Notes: generated by a model from the letters alone, not told the origin. Positions 6,612 to 16,821 are shown, counted from the first letter of the stretch. The stretch is DNA of 64,000 nucleotides from Flavobacterium marginilacus (GCF_026870155.1 NZ_CP113975.1:4836001-4900000); one strand, 5' to 3'. A program made the numbers and translations.

Positions 6612-8894
6612 TTACGGTTTTATAATCAATACCGAAGGTACTCCGCTCAACCAAGAACTACGGGAATCTAACAAATCTTTCCAGCTGTCCAAACTTACCA
6701 CCATTAAATCCTGTTTCTCCAAAAATTCATCCAAAAGAACAGATTCGTTATTTAGACTTACATTATTAGCAAATTTTTGATTTAAAGAACCGATGGCGCT
6801 TGCAATAACAAAATTAGATTCCGTGTGACCATTCATGTCCAAAAAAGTAATGGCCGAATTATTATTATAGATTAATTTTTGAGCATAATCAATCAAAAAA
6901 GAATCTTCGGGACTGTAAATAGGAATAAAAACCTGATTCACCTCTTTCAAATCCTTATCGATCAAAACTCCCAAAGGCATTTTTACCCTCAAAACGATCT
7001 GTCTTGTTCTTTCGTCAAACGGCGAATTCACGAACAGCCCTTCTTTACCAGTAAATTTATCCAACAACCTTTCAGGATTAATTATTCGGGACGTAAATCC
7101 AATTACTTTGCCTAATAATGTACCTTCAAACATTGATTTACCTAATCCTACAAGCAATAAATCATAATCTCCCTGATTGGCAATATCAATTATTTCTGTG
7201 TCAATATCGGTTGTTGCTTTAAAAATTGGCGTTATTTCCTGTTTTAAAACAAGCGCTTCTTTCATAATAGGATTAAAACTGCTTTTCTCCTTATCCTCAA
7301 TATTGAAAGTATGCATTTCATCACTCAATGATAAATGCAAGGCAGTAATACTGCAGGTTTCTTTTTGTTTTTTCACCAGACTGTGAGCCAAACGAAGCAG
7401 TGATTTTCCTTTTTCATTATTTCCAAAAGAAATCAAGACACGGTATTTATTCTGGTCTACTTCATCTTCATGATCAGTAACATCATTCGTTTTAAAAATA
7501 AAATTGATTACATCCAAAGCGGGTCCCGTCATAAAAGTAGTTACCAAAGCCATTATTACCATCATTGTAAAAACTTCGGAAGTAAGTACTCCAAGAGCCA
7601 AACCAATATTCAAAACAATCAATTCCATCAAACCTCTCGTATTCATCAAAGCACCAATGACAAGACTGTTTCTCCAGCTTTGTCCAACAAATTTGGCTGC
7701 CAAAGCGCTTCCAAAAAATTTACCAGCAACCGCTACCAAAATGATAAAACCGGTAACTTTCCATAAATACGGTTCGTTTATTAATCCAATTTCTGTACGC
7801 AGTCCGGTGAATACAAAAAATAAAGGAAGCAGTAATATAACAGATACGTCTTCAACTTTTGCAATAAACACCGTTCTGAATTTTGGAACATCAGGCATAA
7901 TCGCCCCCATCATGAAAGCACCAAATAAGGCATGAATTCCAATTAATTCGGTTGCATAGGAAGAAATAATCAACAGCAGAAAGAAAATCGCAACAACAGG
8001 TTTACTCAAACTGTCTTTGGAACCATACAAATCCCCAATTCTTTTCAAGAAAGGTTTTACTAAAAAAATCATCACAAGCACATAAATCCCCGCCAGCGAA
8101 ATAATGTACATGGAACTTTCAAAAGTTCCTGCTTTTACAATAGCAATTACAACTGCCAGTAAACACCAGGCCGTAATATCATCAGCGGCGGCGCAGGTGA
8201 TTGCAATTGCTCCTAATTTAGTTTTATGCATTCCTCTTTCCTGAACAATTCGTGCCAAAACAGGAAACGCTGTAATACTCATGGCAATTCCCATAAATAA
8301 ACTGAAAGAAAGGAATTTAACTCCCTCCGGAGCAAAACGGTTATAAACAAAATAAGCCAGTCCGATTCCTAATGCAAACGGAATAACGATACTCGCATGA
8401 CTAATGACAACGGCTTCTTTTGCCCTGTTTTTCAAAACCTTGACATCAAGCTCCATGCCAATGACAAACATAAAAAGTATCAGTCCGATCTGGCTCAAAA
8501 ATTTTAAATTTTCTAAGGAATCGGCGGGAAAAAGAGCATGGAAAAATTCAGGAAAATACAAACCCAATAAGGATGGTCCAAGTGCAATCCCGGCAATAAT
8601 TTCTCCTATTACGGACGGCTGTCCAATTTTTTTGAAAAACCATCCAAAAAAACGCGCCACAAGGATAATCATGATAATTTGTGCCAATAAAATAGCCAAA
8701 GGATCCTGTATGTTGTGAAGCATTGAAACCAGAAAATCATTCCATGAATCATTGTTTTCTAATGGGCGTATTATCGTTTCTTTGCCTTCCAGCAGTTTCC
8801 CCTGCTTTATAATCCAATAGATTAATGCGCTGAAACCGCCTGTAACTCCAAAATAAAACAATGTATTCCTGTACTTTTTCATAGCTGTTTTCAA
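6612..8894 (-). CDS. CPA2-family cation/H+ antiporter with Usp-like C-terminal domains
   Basis: A 760-residue inner-membrane antiporter. Helix 1 is near residues 12-28, followed by the exchanger fold from about 55 to 455 with GQPSVIGE, GMELDVKVLK and CAAADDITAW (paired Asp of the CPA2 ion site). Residues from about 475 on are soluble and look like tandem universal-stress-protein folds (YRVLISFGNNEKGKSLLRLA; LLVGLGKSMFEGTLLG), a regulatory arrangement shared with KefB/CHX-like transporters. It is a paralogue of the partial gene at the left edge. An SMR exporter follows after two bases. The exchanged ion (Na+ or K+) cannot be told from the sequence. Confidence 0.93.
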   Translation of the reverse strand: MKTAMKKYRNTLFYFGVTGGFSALIYWIIKQGKLLEGKETIIRPLENNDSWNDFLVSMLHNIQDPLAILLAQIIMIILVARFFGWFFKKIGQPSVIGEIIAGIALGPSLLGLYFPEFFHALFPADSLENLKFLSQIGLILFMFVIGMELDVKVLKNRAKEAVVISHASIVIPFALGIGLAYFVYNRFAPEGVKFLSFSLFMGIAMSITAFPVLARIVQERGMHKTKLGAIAITCAAADDITAWCLLAVVIAIVKAGTFESSMYIISLAGIYVLVMIFLVKPFLKRIGDLYGSKDSLSKPVVAIFFLLLIISSYATELIGIHALFGAFMMGAIMPDVPKFRTVFIAKVEDVSVILLLPLFFVFTGLRTEIGLINEPYLWKVTGFIILVAVAGKFFGSALAAKFVGQSWRNSLVIGALMNTRGLMELIVLNIGLALGVLTSEVFTMMVIMALVTTFMTGPALDVINFIFKTNDVTDHEDEVDQNKYRVLISFGNNEKGKSLLRLAHSLVKKQKETCSITALHLSLSDEMHTFNIEDKEKSSFNPIMKEALVLKQEITPIFKATTDIDTEIIDIANQGDYDLLLVGLGKSMFEGTLLGKVIGFTSRIINPERLLDKFTGKEGLFVNSPFDERTRQIVLRVKMPLGVLIDKDLKEVNQVFIPIYSPEDSFLIDYAQKLIYNNNSAITFLDMNGHTESNFVIASAIGSLNQKFANNVSLNNESVLLDEFLEKQDLMVVSLDSWKDLLDSRSSWLSGVPSVLIIKP

Positions 8895-9066
8895 TAATTT
8901 TTCATGTACGTCTGAAAAAAATCAAATATATAGAAATTACAAGCGATAACACTGCTTTGGCACAAAATAAAAATAAAAAATTAACAATTAAATTAACAAA
9001 AAGCATTCTTGAAAAACACAGGGAATATAGCTGTTTTAACTAACTTTGGCGATTTAATAAATTGAC

Positions 9067-11481
9067 ATGATCAAATGGTTTAGTTTAGGATTTTGGGAGT
9101 TAATCGCCAGAGTCGTACTTCGAAATAGAATTTTAATGTTGTCCATAGTTGTTTTGGCAACAGTTTTACTGGCAATGCAGTGGAAAAACATCCATTTTAC
9201 GCATACCGAAGCCAATATGTTACCCGATGACAATATTGTTAACGTAGAATACAATGCCTTTTTGGACAAATTTGGCGAAGAAGGAAATCTGGTCATTATT
9301 GGCGTAAAAGACAAAACATTTTTCACTCCAAAGGCTTATTCTGCTTGGGTAAAGTTGATGAACAGTCTAAAAGGAGACAAAGCAGTAGATTTAGTTATTT
9401 CGATAAATGACTTAAAGACATTGCAAAAAAACGAAGCACTTCAAAAATTTGAATTGGTCCCTTTTGTCGATGCAGGCAAAACCACTGACCAGGTTTATCT
9501 CGAAAAAATAAAGAAAGAACTTTTTAATGATCTGCCTTTTTACGAAGGACTGCTTTTCAATAAAAGATCAGGAACGATCCGCTCTGCCATTTATCTGGAC
9601 AAAAAAATCGTAAATACTCCTGCCAGAAAAGATTTCATCACCGACAGATTAGTTCCGGCCGTAGATGCATTCGAAAAAGAAACCAAAATCGATCTTCGTG
9701 TTTCGGGAATGCCTTACATCCGAACGATGAATTCACAGACTATTATCAGCGAAATAAGTCTTTTCATCGGAGCTTCATTATTAGTAACATCATTGCTTTT
9801 CTTTTTCTTTTTCAGAAGTTTCAGAGCGACACTAATTTCGATAGTTATTGTGATTATTGGCGTAATGTGGTCTTTTGGCTTCCTCGGATTATTAAATTAT
9901 GAAATTACTGTTTTAACCGCATTAGTTCCTTCCCTGATTATTGTAATCGGGATTCCAAACTGCATTTTCCTGACCAATAAATACCATCAGGAATACAAAA
10001 TTCATAGAAATAAGGCCAAAGCACTACAGCGTGTTACGACCAAGGTCGGCATGGCAACTCTTATGACGAACGTAACTACGGCGATAGGTTTTTTTACCTT
10101 TATTACCTCAAATAACAAACTGCTTATTGAGTTTGGAAACGTAACTTCCATCAACATTTTGGCGTTGTTCTTTTTGTGTATTATCGTAATTCCAATTTTT
10201 CACAGCTACATTCCGGCACCCAAAGACCGTCACATTGAGCACTTGGACAGAGGTTATGTAAAATGGTTTATGGACTGGATTTTACGAAATGTAAAAGAAA
10301 GCCGTTTCTCGATTTATGTCGTGGCCGTTTCCCTTTTGGTATTCAGTATTATCGGAATTTACAAAATGCGTATTTCGGGCAGTATTATTGAAGACATGCC
10401 TAAAAAAGCTCCCTTTTTCCAAGATATTCTTTTCTTCGAAAAAGAGTTTGACGGCGTAATGCCATTGGAAATCATGATTGATACCAAACACAAAAAAGGA
10501 GTCATGAAACTTTCTACGCTTAAGCGAATGGACGAGCTGGAAACAGCAATTGATGAGATTCCCGAATTATCAAAACCTATTTCGGTTGTCAATCTGGTCA
10601 AATATTCCAAGCAGGCTTATTACAACGGAAATCCGAATTATTACGAATTACCAACTTCACAGGAGCAGGCTTTTATTTTGTCGTATGCCAAAAATTCGAC
10701 CAAAAATGCAAAAGGCGACCTGATGAAAAGCTACGTAGATAAAACAGGCCAATTTGCCCGCATCACGACTTTCATGCGTGATGAAAACGGAGGCGTAATG
10801 CCAATTGTTGAAGCTGAAATCCGCAAAAAAGCCGATAAAATTTTCCCCCCGGACAGATACCATGTAACTATTACAGGTAAAGCATTGGTTTTCCAAAAAG
10901 GGACAGGCTACCTGCTGGACAACCTGCTTTCTTCTTTGGTTTTCGCCTTTTTCCTGACCGCACTTTTAATTGGATTTATGTTCCGTTCTTTTAAAATGAT
11001 TTTGGTTTCTATCATTCCAAATTTACTGCCGTTACTGTTAACCGCTGGAATTATGGGCTTTTTTGACATTCCGCTGAAACCTTCTACGATATTGGTTTTC
11101 GGAATTGCATTTGGACTTTCAGTAGATGACACCGTCCGGTTCTTGGCGCAATACCGAGAAGAATTAAAGAAAAACGACTGGAAAATCCGCAAATCGGTTT
11201 ATGCAACTTTCAACGATGCCGGTTTAAGCATGTTCTATACTTCGATTGTATTGTTCTTTGGGTTTTCGGTATTCATGCTGTCCAGTTTTGGAGGAACCAT
11301 TGCCCTTGGCGGATTGGTTTCACTGACATTATTGTTCGGAATGCTGTCGAATTTGATGTTACTGCCAGCCTTGGTTTTAACCCTAAATAGAACTTTGGCA
11401 AACGAACAGGAATTTATAGAGCCTAAACTCGAAATATTGGAATTTACAGATGAAGAGATTGAAAATTTTGAGAAAAAATAA
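9067..11481 (+). CDS. MMPL/RND family exporter
   Basis: An 804-residue protein with the two-fold RND layout: one N-terminal helix (about residues 20-40), a periplasmic domain (about 45-220), a five-helix bundle (about 225-380), a helix near 415, a second periplasmic domain (about 440-610) and a second bundle (about 625-780). The LVPSLIIVIGIPNCIFLTNKYH and VFGIAFGLSVDDTVRFLAQYREE stretches are the paired helix-4 type motifs; the second keeps the Asp pair used for proton coupling. This is the MMPL/sterol-sensing-like subgroup that moves lipids or hopanoid-like substrates in other bacteria. No adaptor or outer-membrane partner is adjacent, and a terminator follows, so it is a single-gene unit. 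Confidence 0.9.
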   Translation: MIKWFSLGFWELIARVVLRNRILMLSIVVLATVLLAMQWKNIHFTHTEANMLPDDNIVNVEYNAFLDKFGEEGNLVIIGVKDKTFFTPKAYSAWVKLMNSLKGDKAVDLVISINDLKTLQKNEALQKFELVPFVDAGKTTDQVYLEKIKKELFNDLPFYEGLLFNKRSGTIRSAIYLDKKIVNTPARKDFITDRLVPAVDAFEKETKIDLRVSGMPYIRTMNSQTIISEISLFIGASLLVTSLLFFFFFRSFRATLISIVIVIIGVMWSFGFLGLLNYEITVLTALVPSLIIVIGIPNCIFLTNKYHQEYKIHRNKAKALQRVTTKVGMATLMTNVTTAIGFFTFITSNNKLLIEFGNVTSINILALFFLCIIVIPIFHSYIPAPKDRHIEHLDRGYVKWFMDWILRNVKESRFSIYVVAVSLLVFSIIGIYKMRISGSIIEDMPKKAPFFQDILFFEKEFDGVMPLEIMIDTKHKKGVMKLSTLKRMDELETAIDEIPELSKPISVVNLVKYSKQAYYNGNPNYYELPTSQEQAFILSYAKNSTKNAKGDLMKSYVDKTGQFARITTFMRDENGGVMPIVEAEIRKKADKIFPPDRYHVTITGKALVFQKGTGYLLDNLLSSLVFAFFLTALLIGFMFRSFKMILVSIIPNLLPLLLTAGIMGFFDIPLKPSTILVFGIAFGLSVDDTVRFLAQYREELKKNDWKIRKSVYATFNDAGLSMFYTSIVLFFGFSVFMLSSFGGTIALGGLVSLTLLFGMLSNLMLLPALVLTLNRTLANEQEFIEPKLEILEFTDEEIENFEKK

Positions 11482-11502
11482 AGCTAGTCTTTTCCAGATA
11501 CT

Positions 11503-11533
11503 AATCCAGTCTCAACAAAGGCTGGATTTTTTA
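11503..11533 (+). terminator. Rho-independent terminator after the MMPL exporter
   Basis: AATCCAG and CTGGATT pair around a 12-base loop and are followed by TTTTTTATT, 21 bases past the stop codon. Confidence 0.8.
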
Positions 11534-11583
11534 TTATATTTGATTTTAAACAATTAAATATCATTTCCATAAAAATAAAATTT

Positions 11584-12027
11584 ATGATTACTAAAAAAAT
11601 TAAGATTCATTATTGCTTTTGGATTGTTTCACTAATAACTTTGATAATTGGTCTATCTGATATGAACGGTACTTTGGACATAAATATTCATGATACCTAT
11701 TTCGTAATTCCACATTTTTTTGGCGCAATAATTCTAAGCATTGTATATTTCATTTATGGATTTGGTTATTGGCTGGTACAGGAGATATTCAAAAAAAGAC
11801 TTGTAAAAATCTTGACTTTGCTGCATTCTGTTTTTTTAATAGGCAGTTTTCTCGCTTATTGGACAGTGATTTATTACTCTCGATTATTTACAGTAAACGA
11901 TTTTCCAGTATTTGACAACTATCAGACCATTAATATCACATTGGTAATCTGTACCATTTTATGCATGATTGCTTTGCCAATTTATATAATAAATCTAAGC
12001 ATAGGTATCTTTAGAAAATCTGTTTAA
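11584..12027 (+). CDS. Small four-helix membrane protein with a COX1-like heme-region motif
   Basis: A 147-residue integral membrane protein with four predicted helices (about 11-24, 44-67, 77-98, 117-141). Residues 30-46, TLDINIHDTYFVIPHFF, resemble cytochrome c oxidase subunit I around SLDIVLHDTYYVVAHFH. His36 and Asp37 match the propionate/Mg-site pair, and His44 the heme a3 ligand, while the heme a ligand position is Phe46. The following hydrophobic helix also aligns in spacing. The protein is far too short to be an oxidase subunit, so it may be a heme- or metal-binding relic, or a chance motif reused in another fold. No oxidase genes are near. Small proteins with the HDTYFV motif exist in Bacteroidota to my knowledge; function unknown. 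Confidence 0.75.
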   Translation: MITKKIKIHYCFWIVSLITLIIGLSDMNGTLDINIHDTYFVIPHFFGAIILSIVYFIYGFGYWLVQEIFKKRLVKILTLLHSVFLIGSFLAYWTVIYYSRLFTVNDFPVFDNYQTINITLVICTILCMIALPIYIINLSIGIFRKSV

Positions 12028-12142
12028 TTCAATTTTTCCTTACTAACATTAATGTCGCTACTACCTGGAAATTGCTTCAAAAAAAAGCATTCCCAACTTC
12101 CGAATACAACGCCGGCAACATGACAATTTCAAACAAATCAAC

Positions 12143-12150
12143 TATATTTG
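12143..12150 (+). promoter_or_regulatory. Probable -7 element of the asnS promoter
   Basis: TATATTTG fits the Bacteroidota TAnnTTTG consensus, 62 bases before the asnS ATG. No TTG is visible at the expected -33 distance, so the call rests on the -7 box alone. Confidence 0.5.
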
Positions 12151-12212
12151 CAACAGAATTATAACAATAATTTCTTTGATTCAACTTCAGAAATTTAAAA
12201 TCTAAAATTAAA

Positions 12213-13646
12213 ATGAGACACACAAAAGTTAAAGACTTATTAAACAGCACAACGACTTTACAGGAAATTAATGCTAAAGGCTGGGTTAGAACTTTTAGGA
12301 ATAATCAGTTTATTGCCTTGAATGACGGTTCAACGATTAATAATATACAATGTGTTGTCGATTTTGAAAATACTCCCGATGAAACTTTAAAGAGAATTAC
12401 AACCGGCGCAGCGGTTTCGGTAACAGGAACTTTGGCCGAAAGTAAAGGCGCAGGCCAGAAATATGAAATTCAGGTTACTAAACTTGAAATCCTTGGAGAC
12501 TCGGATGCGGAGAAATTCCCTATGCAGCCAAAGAAACATTCATTGGAATTCCTCCGTGAGAATGCGCACTTACGCGTACGTACGAATGCCTTTGGCGCAA
12601 TTATGCGTGTGCGTTCGGTTTTATCGTATGCGGTGCACAGTTATTTTCAGCAAAAAGGATTTGTGTATGTGAACACTCCAATCATCACGGGAGCAGATGC
12701 AGAAGGTGCAGGCGAAATGTTTCAGGTGACTTCACTGCCTTTGGATAATCTGCCTAAAAATGAAGAAGGAAATATCGACTACAAAAAAGATTTCTTCGGA
12801 AAACATACCAACCTAACGGTTTCAGGACAATTGGAAGGGGAAACTTTTGCAATGGCTTTGGGACAGATTTATACTTTCGGACCAACATTCAGAGCTGAAA
12901 ATTCGAACACTTCACGTCACTTGGCCGAGTTTTGGATGATCGAACCGGAAGTTGCTTTTAATGATTTGAATGACAATATGGATCTTGCCGAAGATTTTAT
13001 CCGATATGTAATTAAATATGTTATCGAAAAATGTACTGATGATTTGAAATTCTTGGAAGGCCGTTTATTGGAAGAAGAAAAATCAAAACCTCAGGCCGAA
13101 AGAAGCGAAATGGCTTTGCTCGAAAAACTGAATTTTGTACTGGAAAACAACTTCAAACGCGTTTCTTATACTGAAGCGATTGACATTCTTAGAGATTCGA
13201 CTCCAAACAAAAAGAAAAAATTCCAATACATCATCAACGAATGGGGCGCTGATTTACAATCGGAGCATGAACGTTATCTTGTGGAAAAACACTTTAAATC
13301 GCCGGTAATCCTGTTTGATTATCCTGCCAATATCAAAGCTTTCTACATGCGTTTGAACGAAGACGGAAAAACAGTACGTGCGATGGATATCCTTTTCCCT
13401 GGAATTGGCGAAATCGTGGGCGGTTCTCAGAGAGAGGAGCGTTTTGATGTTTTGGCAGAAAAAATGAAAGCCTTAGGAATTGACGAAGAAGAATTATGGT
13501 GGTACCTCGATACCCGCAGATTCGGATCAGCAGTTCATTCCGGTTTTGGACTTGGATTTGAAAGGCTGGTGCTATTTGTAACCGGAATGACAAACATTCG
13601 TGACGTAATTGCGTTCCCAAGAACACCTCAGAATGCAGAATTCTAA
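12213..13646 (+). CDS. asnS: Asparagine--tRNA ligase
   Basis: A 477-residue class IIb synthetase that charges tRNA-Asn in the cytoplasm. An N-terminal OB-fold anticodon-binding domain (about 15-105) is followed by the catalytic core. Motif 2 appears as [22 protein letters not shown] and motif 3 as [27 protein letters not shown], both diagnostic of the AsnRS/AspRS group and, with the Asn-type core, of AsnRS. Length is normal for the family. AspRS is a separate gene at the right edge of the window. It is followed by an AT-rich spacer and rpoN, an order consistent with core chromosome. Confidence 0.97.
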   Translation: MRHTKVKDLLNSTTTLQEINAKGWVRTFRNNQFIALNDGSTINNIQCVVDFENTPDETLKRITTGAAVSVTGTLAESKGAGQKYEIQVTKLEILGDSDAEKFPMQPKKHSLEFLRENAHLRVRTNAFGAIMRVRSVLSYAVHSYFQQKGFVYVNTPIITGADAEGAGEMFQVTSLPLDNLPKNEEGNIDYKKDFFGKHTNLTVSGQLEGETFAMALGQIYTFGPTFRAENSNTSRHLAEFWMIEPEVAFNDLNDNMDLAEDFIRYVIKYVIEKCTDDLKFLEGRLLEEEKSKPQAERSEMALLEKLNFVLENNFKRVSYTEAIDILRDSTPNKKKKFQYIINEWGADLQSEHERYLVEKHFKSPVILFDYPANIKAFYMRLNEDGKTVRAMDILFPGIGEIVGGSQREERFDVLAEKMKALGIDEEELWWYLDTRRFGSAVHSGFGLGFERLVLFVTGMTNIRDVIAFPRTPQNAEF

Positions 13647-13792
13647 AAAGTTTATTGCTGTTTGAATGGTTTAAAATTGTTTAAAGTTTTTTAAATTTGT
13701 TTAACGGTAGCTTTAAATGTTTAAATAATCTTAAACTTTTAAACACTTAAACAATATTAAACCTTTAACTTTTAAGCCTTCAAACCCTCAAT
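13647..13792. repeat. AT-rich spacer with repeated GTTTAA/TTAAAC runs
   Basis: The spacer between asnS and rpoN is made of repeated TGTTTAA-like words on its left side and AACTTTTAAAC-like words on its right, so the halves can pair imperfectly. It may act as a weak terminator or simply be low-complexity sequence. Confidence 0.4.
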
Positions 13793-15259
13793 ATGCTAAA
13801 GCAATTTTTAAATTTAAAAATATCTCAGAAATTATCTCCGCAGCAAATCCAGCTGATGAAGTTAATTCAGCTGCCAACGCAGGCATTTGAACAGCGGCTG
13901 CTGGAGGAAATGAATGAGAATCCTGCTCTGGAGTCTGGGAAAGAAGAGGACGACTATGAAAAAGATGAGTTCGATACTGAAGAATACGATGATTATGAAG
14001 ATTCCGAAGCGGACAGAATAGATTCGGAAGACATCAACATAGACGAATACTTAAACAGCGACGACACTCCCGACTATAAAACACAAACCAACAATTACAG
14101 TGATGATGATGAAACCAAAGAAACGCCATTTGCAGCAGCTATAAGTTTTCATCAGGACCTCATCAATCAGCTAAATACTTTTATCCTTAACGATGAAGAG
14201 CGCGATATCGCCGAATTTTTGGTCGGAAGCATTGACGACACAGGATATATCCGAAGAAGCATTCCCGATCTGGTAGATGACATGGCATTTACACAGGGAA
14301 TTTACACCACTGAAAAACAAGTGGAAACAATTCTGAATATCATTCACGAACTGGAGCCTACCGGCGTTGGCGCACGTGATCTGCAGGAATGTTTACTGCT
14401 GCAGCTCAAACACAAAACACCTACAGAATCTGTTGATCTCGCTACTGCTATAATCGACCAGCATTTTGATGCTTTTGTGAGAAAGCATTATGACAAACTG
14501 GTTCAAAAACTAAACATTTCTAACGAACAGCTTAGAAATGCCATTCACGAAATTGAAAGACTGAATCCAAAACCTGGAGGATCTTTTTCGGGAAATACTA
14601 AAATCACCGAAAACATAGTACCCGATTTTGCTATCCGAATCGTTGACGGCGAACTGGAACTTACTTTAAATGGCCGAAATGCCCCTTCCCTGCATATTTC
14701 CAAAGATTATCAGGAAATGATGCAGACGTATAAAGAGTCGAAAGATAAATCAGGTTCCCAAAAAGATGCCGTACAGTTTATCAAACAAAAACTAGACTCG
14801 GCAAAATGGTTTATAGATGCTATAAAACAGCGTCAGGATACTTTGTTTGTAACGATGAATGCCATAATGCATTATCAGAAAGATTATTTATTGGATGGAG
14901 ACGAAATACGTTTGAAACCAATGATTCTAAAAGATATCGCCGATATGATCGGACTCGACATATCGACCGTTTCGAGGGTTGCTAACAGTAAATATGTTGA
15001 AACTCCTTATGGTACCAAGCTGATAAAAGAATTCTTCTCCGAAGCCATGAAAAATGATCAGGGCGAAGATGTATCAACACTCGAAATCAAAAAGATTTTA
15101 CAGAACACTATCGAAGACGAAGACAAAAAGAATCCGCTTCCAGATGATCTTTTGGCCGAAATACTTAAGGAAAAAGGATATCCGATTGCACGAAGAACCA
15201 TAGCCAAATATCGTGAACAGCTGGAAATTCCAGTCGCCCGGATGAGGAAAAAGCTGTAA
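13793..15259 (+). CDS. rpoN: RNA polymerase sigma-54 factor
   Basis: A 488-residue sigma-54. Region I is visible at the N terminus (LSPQQIQLMKLIQLPTQAFEQRL, Gln/Leu-rich, needed for activator response), then a strongly acidic region II (about residues 45-110), the core-binding domain, the helix-turn-helix segment IADMIGLDISTVSRVANSKYVETPYG and the RpoN box ARRTIAKYRE close to the C terminus. All functional parts are present, so it is presumably active and needs an AAA+ enhancer-binding protein, none of which lies in this window. Start at ATG 13793 preserves region I. Confidence 0.97.
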   Translation: MLKQFLNLKISQKLSPQQIQLMKLIQLPTQAFEQRLLEEMNENPALESGKEEDDYEKDEFDTEEYDDYEDSEADRIDSEDINIDEYLNSDDTPDYKTQTNNYSDDDETKETPFAAAISFHQDLINQLNTFILNDEERDIAEFLVGSIDDTGYIRRSIPDLVDDMAFTQGIYTTEKQVETILNIIHELEPTGVGARDLQECLLLQLKHKTPTESVDLATAIIDQHFDAFVRKHYDKLVQKLNISNEQLRNAIHEIERLNPKPGGSFSGNTKITENIVPDFAIRIVDGELELTLNGRNAPSLHISKDYQEMMQTYKESKDKSGSQKDAVQFIKQKLDSAKWFIDAIKQRQDTLFVTMNAIMHYQKDYLLDGDEIRLKPMILKDIADMIGLDISTVSRVANSKYVETPYGTKLIKEFFSEAMKNDQGEDVSTLEIKKILQNTIEDEDKKNPLPDDLLAEILKEKGYPIARRTIAKYREQLEIPVARMRKKL

Positions 15260-15304
15260 ATATATCACTGCGAAAACTAACTTCTTGAAATCTGCTTTTT
15301 AAAA

Positions 15305-15910
15305 TTGAAAAAGATACTTCCCATATTTTCTTATATATTTCATCCGCTTTTTACACCGATACAAGCCTGTATTTTCTATTTTTTATTTCACGATGGCGAT
15401 TACAGCATCAAGCAGATTACTTCTGTTTTTTGGCAGATTTCCATTGTTACTATTATGATCCCGATGGCTTTGTACTATTTACTGCGTTTTACAGGTAAAG
15501 CAGACAGCATCATGATTGCCGATCTGGAACAGCGCAAAATACCGTTAATATTTCAGAGTTTTTTAATCATTCTGTTACTGCGGAAAAGCATCACGCTGGA
15601 ATATTACCCAGAATTACATTTTTTTTTCATAGGCGCATTATTCAGCACCTTATTTGCACTTGGTTTATTATATCTAAAATTCAAAACCAGTCTGCATATG
15701 CTCGCCATTTCAGCCTTAACTGTTTTCGTTTTTGGATTGAACATTCACCTGCAGATGGGATGCATATATCTTGTCCCTTTTTTACTGCTGATGAATGGAT
15801 TTGTGGCTTCATCACGTTTGGTAATGCAGGCGCATGTGCCTAACGAGTTAATTATTGGAGTACTTGTAGGCAGTATTCCTCAAATACTATTTCTTTTTTT
15901 GTGGCTATAA
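15305..15910 (+). CDS. Multi-helix membrane protein downstream of rpoN (TTG start)
   Basis: A 201-residue protein with about six hydrophobic helices. The only suitable start is TTG at 15305, giving MKKILPIFSYIFHPLFTP, a natural-looking N terminus; no in-frame ATG fits. The FHPLFTP opening and the loop DLEQRKIPL resemble a Bacteroidota group loosely related to PAP2-type lipid phosphatases, but I do not see the full phosphatase motifs, so enzymatic activity should not be assumed. It lies 45 bases after rpoN and may be co-transcribed. Its 3' end overlaps the convergent barrel gene by six bases. Confidence 0.75.
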   Translation: MKKILPIFSYIFHPLFTPIQACIFYFLFHDGDYSIKQITSVFWQISIVTIMIPMALYYLLRFTGKADSIMIADLEQRKIPLIFQSFLIILLLRKSITLEYYPELHFFFIGALFSTLFALGLLYLKFKTSLHMLAISALTVFVFGLNIHLQMGCIYLVPFLLLMNGFVASSRLVMQAHVPNELIIGVLVGSIPQILFLFLWL

Positions 15911-16612
15911 AATATAGAAGACAACACCAAGACTCAAAGCATTCATGGTAAGAGGTGCTGAATCAATTTTTGCTGTGGATTTAAAAAAGGAATTCAGCCC
16001 GTAATATATCTGCAGATTAAAAGCACTGTATCCCATTGAAAGATAAACGCCATAAAGCAGCTCTTCAAAATCTTTATTGCCCTTTACAACAATCTTCTCA
16101 TTACCATCATCATAAACAGATTTATCATACAATAAATAACTGACTTTAAAACCGCTGTATATTCTAAAAAAGCTAAAAGACTCAGGAGTAGAATTACGCC
16201 ATCTCAATTCAATTGGCAGTTCTACCCTCAGCTGTTCAAATCTGTTTTTGTCATGATTAATACTGGAAGGAATTATACTATAAACTGGATTATCATGTGT
16301 CCCTGCAATAGACATATTTTGAATATAGTTATTAAATGACAAACCAATTCCAGGAGCAACTGCAAATGTTCTTTTTTTATTCAATGGAAAGTCTCTGAGG
16401 AATCCAGCACTAAAACCAAATGATATTTTTTCTTGAGAGAGTCCTTCCGGTTTTTTAACAATTGAATTATAATTAAGCCCAGCGTAAAACTGATCTTCTC
16501 TGTAAAGACTGTCAATCTTTACATTCAAAGTATCAATTGAAAATGCCTGTTCTTGGGAAAAACCCTTGAAAATTGACAAGAAAAGAAAACAGCCAAGAAT
16601 TAATCGCATCAT
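15905..16612 (-). CDS. PorT-like outer membrane beta-barrel protein
   Basis: A 235-residue protein with signal peptide MMRLILGCFLFLSIFKGFSQ. The mature part alternates in a beta-strand pattern typical of the porin/PorT barrel group, for example FYAGLNYNSIV, ISFGFSAGFLRDFPL, FAVAPGIGLSFNNYI and RVELPIELRWRN. It ends with a short strand LSLGVVFYIL. True PorT/SprT takes part in type IX secretion, but this protein does not show enough PorT-specific sequence for me to assign that role. It is convergent with the membrane protein gene, sharing six bases. Confidence 0.75.
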   Translation of the reverse strand: MMRLILGCFLFLSIFKGFSQEQAFSIDTLNVKIDSLYREDQFYAGLNYNSIVKKPEGLSQEKISFGFSAGFLRDFPLNKKRTFAVAPGIGLSFNNYIQNMSIAGTHDNPVYSIIPSSINHDKNRFEQLRVELPIELRWRNSTPESFSFFRIYSGFKVSYLLYDKSVYDDGNEKIVVKGNKDFEELLYGVYLSMGYSAFNLQIYYGLNSFFKSTAKIDSAPLTMNALSLGVVFYIL

Positions 16613-16821
16613 TATTTTGTGATTTAAATTGAGGAGTATCGCATTTAAAATTTACCAAAATCCATTTCTCGCCCATTGATGTTACAAATATAAGATTTTG
16701 TCATAAACTACACTCCTATGATAAGCCAGCAAATTCTCTTCATTTTCCTTTTTTTATTTTCGAAAGAAAAACATTCACAGAATCATCCGTATATAAAACT
16801 TCAAAAAACAGATAATTCAAT

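Noticed and set aside
7504..7935. Long plus-strand frame (143 codons) opposite the antiporter gene
   Set aside because: It lies fully inside the well-supported minus-strand antiporter, has no recognisable family, and its composition is that of a reverse-strand shadow.
13647..13792. Possible small RNA or attenuator between asnS and rpoN
   Set aside because: The spacer is low-complexity TTTAAA-rich sequence; pairing is non-specific and no convincing hairpin plus T-run is formed.
15905..16612. Assigning the barrel gene as type IX secretion PorT/SprT
   Set aside because: Barrel pattern fits the broad family, but I could not see PorT-specific residues and no other secretion genes are near.
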